Source: Anthostomella pinea (taxonomy: Eukaryota > Ascomycota > Sordariomycetes > Xylariales > Xylariaceae). Taken from it: 64,000 bases of DNA. The stretch spans positions 4,216,001 through 4,280,000 of the forward strand of contig CAUWAG010000010.1 in assembly GCA_963556695.1 (NCBI GenBank), in the 5' to 3' direction. This document shows, piece by piece, positions 57,681 to 64,000 of this stretch. Each line of letters begins with the position of its first letter. Positions within the stretch are counted from its first letter, which is position 1. The position numbers were made by a program, and so were the translations under genes. The notes below the pieces were generated by a model. The model made no database searches, was not told the origin of the DNA, and was given only the letters and a program-made list of their open reading frames with translations.

Positions 57681-60553
57681 ATGGTCGAGGGTGTTGACAT
57701 TCAAAAATTCCTGCAAACCGGCTACTGGCCGAGTTCTAGGGCCAGAAGCCCGGATTCAAGATTGTAAGTTGAGTCCTGATGCCGATCGCTCCAAGCCCCT
57801 CCGCCTCGAAGCCCCCGTTGCGCGGGGAGTGCCACTCTGCTGGGTGATAAAGCATCGTTTGCTGAGACTTGAATCACCTACACAGTTCAGACTCAAACAG
57901 CCCGTCGAATGAGTCGTTTCATATAGACCCGACGGCTCCGAGAAGGTTGCCGTTCAAAGTAGCTCTGCCCGTCCACAATCGGCATTACCAGCCGCCCCCG
58001 CCCCCGAGCGTCGAGGATGAATCTGAGGCCCTTGCGAAGGAATATGGATCCGTCGTCTCAACGCCTTCTGAGGAGCCGCCGTACCGCGGGGAACCCGACC
58101 AAGACCCAATCCTCCTGCCCGTGCATGAGTATAACCCCGAGCGGCGTTTTGTGCTCGTGTCCAACGCCTCTGGTTCGTCGGATGAGTCTTCAGGGTCGGA
58201 AAAGAAGCCGCCGAGGCGACCCAGGTCTAAGGAGCGGCGGGCCGAGCCGGAACCTACTCCGTATGAGGCAAACACGGGCCGCAAATATGTCGCGCCCACG
58301 CCTCGAGGAGATGAGACGGCCAAGAAGCGGGAGGCACGGCCTGCCCGTGAGAGGCGCCGGAGCAGAATGGATGAACTTCCTCCGATAATCACTGGTGCTG
58401 AGCCTGAGACAAGGCCACGGGATGTCAGGCGCGCGAAGTCAACGACGAGAGCTGATGTTCGTGGCGAAGACTACTTCTCGCCTCGGCTAACCTCACTAAG
58501 CTCTCGGTTCCAAGGTGAGAGCACGCTGTCGCCAGATGTGACAGAGCATGCTACACATGGTCGGGACCGATCCTACTACAATGGAGGGCTGAGCCCCAAC
58601 ACTCAGCGCCGCAACAGGTCGGCTCATCCCGATCAGCAACACAGCCGCAATCTGCCAAATGACCACAAACACAAAGACAGCAGTCTGCAGCTAGGCCAGC
58701 CGATAAGCCCTACTTTCCAAAAGAGGCATACTGGAGATATACCGAGGCAAACACGACGTCCCTCCAAAAGTGGCCACGAGATGCGCCGCCAATACTCGGA
58801 CATGCCAGCCCCCAAGCTCAGTCGAAAGTGCTCGACTTCAAGTCATGCTCAGTCCGAGCGGGATTCCGCCTCTCTGAAATCAGCGAGTCCACGAGAAAAA
58901 AGACACTCTCCGCATTATAATGACACTTTCCACTCCAGTGACGAGGAGCAACGGCCTCGGCTGGACACCCGACGACGAAAGTCGGCCCTGCCCACAGAAA
59001 GAACCGAGTATCTGGGGACTCCCACAGAAACGAAGACTGCTGATAGACGAAAATCCAGAGGAGTATCTCCACTGCCCTCCCCGCGGGTATCACAAAATTC
59101 ACACAATGAGAGCTACTCGTCATCTTCCAGTCCTCGCAGTTCGACGTTCCCAAGGGACCTGAGAGCTCCGCGTGAGGAGGATCGCCCCGAGCGACCCTTG
59201 TCGAGAGCCTCGACTGCCAGGTCCGTTTTGAATGCGGCTGCTCCAATTCTGGTTCCAGCCGTTGTCGCAGCGGCAACTGCAGCTGCCTCTGAGTCAGGCA
59301 GTCCGATTGACCATCGTCGGTCTACGGTTCCTCCACCGCCGAAGGCAGCGACCAAAGTAGACATACGTTCACCAGCATCCGCGATGCCCTCTCCAAGTCC
59401 ATCCACGCGCACGTGGCAGCCACCAAAATTTGAGCCCTCAAGGAATGGTGCTGACGTAGGCAAACCTATCACCTCATACAGACGATATTCCTTAGATACC
59501 CAATCCGGAGAGCTTCCCGATATAGGTCATCACTGCCCTCGCACGAGAGAAGAGGCGGGCCACATGGACTGGCTGACGCTACCACGCTGCGACAACTTCA
59601 ACATCTGCCCATCGTGCTACAACTCCAACTTCGCTAATACGGAGTTCGCACACCACTTCGTCATGCCGCCCATCCGCCCACGCGACCGACCTCTCGCATG
59701 CGACTTTGGCACCTCGCAGTACTACCGCATCGCGTGGCTCTTCACGCGCAAGTACAAGAAGCCCGACCTGAGCCTCTTCATGAGCATCGCCAAGATCGGC
59801 GCCCAGAACACGCCCTGCACTGGGCACCGGGAGGCGAGCCGCATCTGGTATTCGGTCAAGGATCCGCGGTCGAAGCGGCCGCTCCAGGAGTTCAACGTGT
59901 GCCACAGTTGCGCCAAGACAATCGAGGTGCTGCTGCCGAATCTGACCGGCCTCTTCGTGCCCATGGACTCGCCCGCCGAGCCGACGCGCGGCGTCTGCGC
60001 CTTGCGCCAGCAGAATGACCGGCAGCACGAGCGTGGCCGGTTCGTGCAGTACTTCGATGTCTTGGAGACGACGGCCGATCACGCCCTCGTCACCAGAAGC
60101 CCGCCTAACGTTCAGGTACTCGTCGAGCGCCTCAGGCGGCACATGGAGATCCCCGAATGCGCAAACGGGCGCGAGCGCCATGGCCAGAAGTGGCATACCA
60201 TGCGCTCGATCCCGGATTTCACCGTGTGCGAGGAATGTTTCGGGGAGGTGGTGAGGCCCCTGGTGAATGGCGACGACGAGCGCGCCCTGCCCATCGCAGG
60301 CAACTTCCACCACGAATCGGTCCGCATTCCCGTCGCCGCGTGCCAGCTGTACTCGTCCCGTATGCGGGCCTTCTTCGCGCGGGCTATCCAACGCCGGGAT
60401 TTGGGGTACCTGGACGCCAAGGTGCGTGAGCGCCTCGACAAGGAGCAGGAGTTCCACGACAAGGTCGCGGCGCTCGATCGCGTGCCGCGTGGGACCTCGT
60501 GGGTCGATGCCGAGGCGGAGAAAATCGATCGGGAGTGGCGGCGGTGGGAGTGA
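57681..60553 (+). CDS. large low-complexity protein with a three-fold Cys motif domain
   Basis: Two exons, 57681-57763 and 57886-60553, join in phase (GTAAGT donor, ACACAG acceptor) to give 916 residues starting MVEGVDIQKFLQTGYWPSS. Residues 30-570 are Ser/Arg/Pro-rich, highly charged and likely disordered, with an Ala-rich hydrophobic patch near 475-500. The C-terminal third is folded-looking. One motif recurs three times, starting at about 578, 672 and 786: Cys, a basic spacer, Trp followed by Leu/Tyr/His and Thr/Ser, then F-x-(I/V)-C-x-x-C (FNICPSCY, FNVCHSCA, FTVCEECF). This looks like a repeated zinc-binding unit. The end is a charged helix (KEQEFHDKVAALD) and EWRRWE. I know no named family; similar proteins may exist as hypothetical proteins in other filamentous fungi. 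Localisation is uncertain; no signal or membrane segment is convincing. Confidence 0.87.
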
Positions 60554-62196
60554 AATATGACACCAGATCCCACTCGGAGCCGAAGTGGGATAGACTAACT
60601 GACCTGGCCATGGATGTCGATGACCCCTGGCCGGTGGCGGTGATGGGATAGCAAAACAACAGTACGATAGATATATTCGTACTATGACTGGATATGGGCT
60701 GGGGCTTGGGTTTGGATAACGGGATGGGAATGGGAAAGGGTAAAAGGGAATGGGGTCTAGATGAGATCATATCAGACCAAACGAAACGATACGAGATATG
60801 TTCATGTGTATGTGGATGACGAAACTACGAAGCAGACTTCACACTAGGGTTCATCACCTAGTCATGAGTAACAAGGAATGAGTAATGAGATACGGATATG
60901 AATACTCATTCAGAATACTGAGCACTTGATGTGGTGATGTGATGAGACGTGACGTGTCTCTTTAGCGGTCATTACAGCCAGCAATGCCGAGTATCACCAG
61001 GGCCATGGCATTATTGTCTCCGATCTACATCGCCACCAGCCGGCCAGATCAAGCGGCTTAATAGGAAAGATATGGGAATACTGAACCGGCAATGAACCCA
61101 TATCGCGTCGACTTTCCAGCGAATGGGATTCTGGTGTTGCCCACACTGAGACCGAGGCCTGGGAATACTTCACTCGAGATCTGGGTTCAGAAGTTTGCCA
61201 ATGGCTGGGCTAATAACACAATGGTTGGTCTGGCCTCTCGTCTACCTTATATTTTGGCATTGTAGTGGAATGTTGTGGCAACAATAAGGCTACTGGCTAT
61301 TGTTCACTCTCCTGCTAGACTTTCCTCGCCAACGATGCACTGCTGCTGGTGCCCGACAGGCTGGATAGTAATTCTTGCAAGATTATGACTTCTTTATGTC
61401 CTGGCCTACAAGGTGATAGAGTGAACAACCTCGGAGGTACCTAGGTACATCTTTGTATTCCTTTCTTGCAAGTGGCCAGGGCGTTTGTCGGTAGCGCGTT
61501 TAGCGCGTGAAAATTTGCAGGCAGGTGTGAGACTGCTGCGACAGAGGGTACCCACCTGCCCTTGTTAGCGCCGCGGCTTTATTGTTAGAGAGCTTCGGCT
61601 ACAGCCGTGGACTTCGTCACGCTGCCGTTACCTGCCCGTGATTTGACTGATTCCAGCCGTGGCCCGGGCATGGAGTTCTCCTCCCACTCACTTCACGAAT
61701 TAATGTTGGTAATTCTTATTTCCAGGGACCTCAACTACTGAAGCCCCACCACCGTCATTTTTTATCGTTTTGCGAGCATCTGCGAGTTCTGCACGACACC
61801 CGGTGTCCTGCCTTTGGCCACTAGGTAGACACGGCACGGCTCTCTCTGCTGTTTGCTGCTCTGTACCACTCACGCAAAGAACGAATCGAACCTGCGCGTC
61901 AGCGAACGCCGTCCCCTTCTTCTCCTTTGGACCGGCCACAAAGCGATGCAGACGACGGTGCAGGTGCACCCGCTACCACCAGCCACACGGACGAGAATAT
62001 AGATACGCTCAAGCATGTCGGCGGGTGGGCAATCGCAACCCAGTTCTGTCCCCGAGCACACACCACTAGGGACATTTCTCCAGCATCCCACTTCTCCCCA
62101 CGCCCGTCCTGAGGCCGCCAGCGAGACCCGAGAGGCAGCCCCGGATTGGAACTGTTGCTGATCCAAGCAGCCAGCTTGGCTTGCAAGGCTCACGAC
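60554..62196. other. intergenic region
   Basis: About 1.6 kb. The first few hundred bases are probably 3' UTR of the Cys-motif gene, with many GAT/GATA-like words. No gene or RNA is recognised. The last 350 bp form the presumed leader of the SUMO-protease gene. Confidence 0.55.
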
Positions 62197-64000
62197 ATGA
62201 AGAAACTTGTATGTTTGAAGACCGCTGTTGATATAACACGAGTGCACTTTGCTAACGGTCTGACTTAAGCCGGGCTTTGGTGCACCGAAGCCTGTGAACA
62301 CCCTCGCCGTGAACACCACCACAAACCCGCGACAACCTATCCCCTCCACGTCCGTAACCACTCGGTCGAGCCCGCCTCTCCCGCCACCTGTAAAGCGACA
62401 GAGGATCGAAGGAAATGCCCCGACTCCTACCCATACCAATCTTCAGTTCGCGCCATCACTTGATTGGGCGGCCAACGACAAGAATCCGCGCAAACGTGTC
62501 CGCAGCGAGGCCTCTGGGGTTGATGATTCGCCAACGCTGAGTGTTCAGTCGTTGGGTTCCAAGTCAAGCCACCTTAACGTCAAGGAAAATCGAGTTGTCG
62601 AGAAGAATAATACTTACCCTCGTAAGAAGCGACAACGTTATAGCAAGCGCGCACCCGGTACACGCACCGATGAAGGACGCATGGAAGGCCCCAGCGGAAA
62701 GTCTCCAGCGTCATGTCTCACGTCTAGCGAAGTCGAGGACGAGCCCAAGGACCACGACGTTGACATTGTTGAGTGCCAACCAGTCCCCTCGGTCTCAGGA
62801 GGGCAAGAGGGAAATGCCGCGCAGGAGCGTCCCATTGGTGACTATGAAGGCCGTTTTCGTAAGAAAGGGAATGGGAGCTCACTCACTCTCGATACCAGGG
62901 CCAATGCTCTGGAAAAATTCATCAAGGTCCTTGACAATACGGATCCAAAACGGCAGAAGATTCCCAGCAATAGCCCTGATGAGCTAGCCCCGAATGCAGA
63001 CGATTTCAAGAGGGTGTCTGTCAGGCAACCATTGCAACCGTCGCCAAGTCTCTCGACGAAAGGCGATATTCTGCGGACAAAGTTCAACAGAACGAAACCA
63101 CCGAAACCCAAGGTGGTCGAGGCATCAGATGCAGATCGTGATCTCGCCAAGGACATAGTTGGCGACGGGCTTAGCATTATATGTGGTGCTTCTGGTCGCT
63201 ATAAATACTACCAGTCACATGTCCCCGAAGCCAATCGTTGCTTTCTCTCGGCAGGGATGATCAGTACCATTCTGCGACCTACTGACCAGGCTGGCAACCC
63301 CCTAAAGCAGTATGAATACCTGACAGTGAACCTCGGGAATGTCACGGAAATTGCGCGGTGTGAGCAACGACACGAAAGCAATATCATCCTTGTCGCCCAA
63401 AGTCTTGATCACATGACTGGAGCTGGACCGAAGCTTATGCTAGAGCTGGCAAACCGCAACTCATGCGACAAATTCATGCAATGGGCCTTGATGAAGAGAG
63501 TTGAGAGCCGAACTCTCCAGATTAAACACTGTTCACCGTAAGATCCTGTGGTTCGGTGGCATAGAAAATATGGCTAACGTCAATAGTGCGATTCTCACAA
63601 AGCAATTCCAGGAATTGCTCAAGAGGGCAGAGAGGGACACTGTTCTCAGGGATGAGGATTCGGTTGCCGATGACATGCTACTCATTGCACACAACAAACA
63701 AGCTCGTTCTCGTGTGGCTCAGAGACCAGGTCACGGTCCATCTGGCGTAGCTCCGCGACTAAAATTGAAGGATGCCATGAGGCCATCTCCCAGCTCCCGG
63801 TCCACTCAGAATGATGATGTGGTCACGCAATCGGCAGATACAGACGAACATAACGGACAGAGGACAGAACGCACGACGCGTTGGACGTTCGCGCTGAGAG
63901 ATTCACCGAAGCGATTCGGTCCTAGGCCCGAGATTTGGACGATGGCCAATCCTGACTGGGAAAAGCAATGGTGCAATTCTCTTGTTTTCCCCCCCCCAGG
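62197..64000 (+). CDS. ULP2: ULP2-type SUMO protease, 5' part (runs off the window)
   Basis: N-terminal part of a nuclear cysteine protease that removes SUMO from proteins. Exon 1 may be only 12 nt (62197-62208, MKKL) before a GTATGT donor. Exon 2 is 62270-63537, and exon 3 starts at 63587 and continues past the edge; phases agree. Residues 1-280 are basic, Ser/Pro-rich and likely disordered. A PH-like region follows (from about DRDLAKDIVGDGLSIICG to DKFMQWALMKRVESRTL). Exon 3 ends in W(T)MANPDWEKQWCNSLVFPPP, which matches the W-x-SLVFP...G entry to the Ulp1/C48 peptidase domain. The catalytic His, Asp and Cys lie beyond the window. Assignment to the Ulp2 rather than the Ulp1 branch rests on the long N-terminus and PH-like part. 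The start codon is the least certain point. Confidence 0.78.

Noticed and set aside
59579..60457. A 292-codon open frame on the minus strand
   Set aside because: It is the antisense shadow of the Cys-motif protein, whose plus-strand frame is longer, spliced and has conserved-looking motifs.

Overview
This window is nuclear DNA of a filamentous ascomycete (Pezizomycotina, most likely a Sordariomycete). The support is indirect but consistent: short GT-AG introns of about 50-60 nt with CTRAC-type branch points, a homeobox regulator of the HTF1/kal-1/pah1 type, a Zn2Cys6 transcription factor, a degenerate Tc1/mariner element, and fungal housekeeping genes such as HIS3, LOC1, PGA2 and an m-AAA protease. 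Spacing is wide and genes lie on both strands. Splice sites were placed by eye and checked by reading-frame phase.

Layout. Positions 1-12.8 kb hold no gene I can name: a decayed coding-like patch at the left edge, then a long gene-free stretch with small tandem repeats that leads into the homeobox gene HTF1 (12.8-15.0 kb, +). Positions 15-23.4 kb are again gene-free, with simple repeats and a small terminal-inverted-repeat element related to one at 1.6 kb. Then come, on the minus strand, an SLC4/Bor1-type anion transporter (23.4-25.9 kb) and a mitochondrial m-AAA protease (27.1-29.9 kb), followed by an inactivated Tc1-like transposon with both terminal repeats (30.4-31.7 kb). A Zn2Cys6 transcription factor (32.7-35.8 kb, -) and a Ser/Thr-rich single-pass membrane protein (38.3-39.9 kb, -) follow.

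The next block is denser. LOC1 (-) and HIS3 (+) are divergent across 425 bp. A MARVEL-type four-helix membrane protein (-) follows. A tRNA-Arg(UCU) gene at 47.0 kb carries, besides its normal anticodon-loop intron, a 52-nt insertion in the T-loop that looks like a spliceosomal intron. A small secreted cysteine-rich protein (-) comes next. CENP-S/MHF1 (-, three short exons) and PGA2 (+) form a second divergent pair across 511 bp. A broken amino-acid permease gene (53.3-55.2 kb, +), a 916-residue protein with a three-fold repeated Cys motif (57.7-60.6 kb, +), and the 5' part of a ULP2-type SUMO protease gene (62.2 kb to the edge, +) complete the window.

The genes do not form one pathway or a secondary-metabolite cluster. 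They are mostly core functions (ribosome assembly, histidine synthesis, mitochondrial proteostasis, centromere/DNA repair, secretory trafficking, SUMO removal) mixed with development and regulation (HTF1, Zn2Cys6 factor). The most unusual item is the tRNA gene with the GT...AG insertion.
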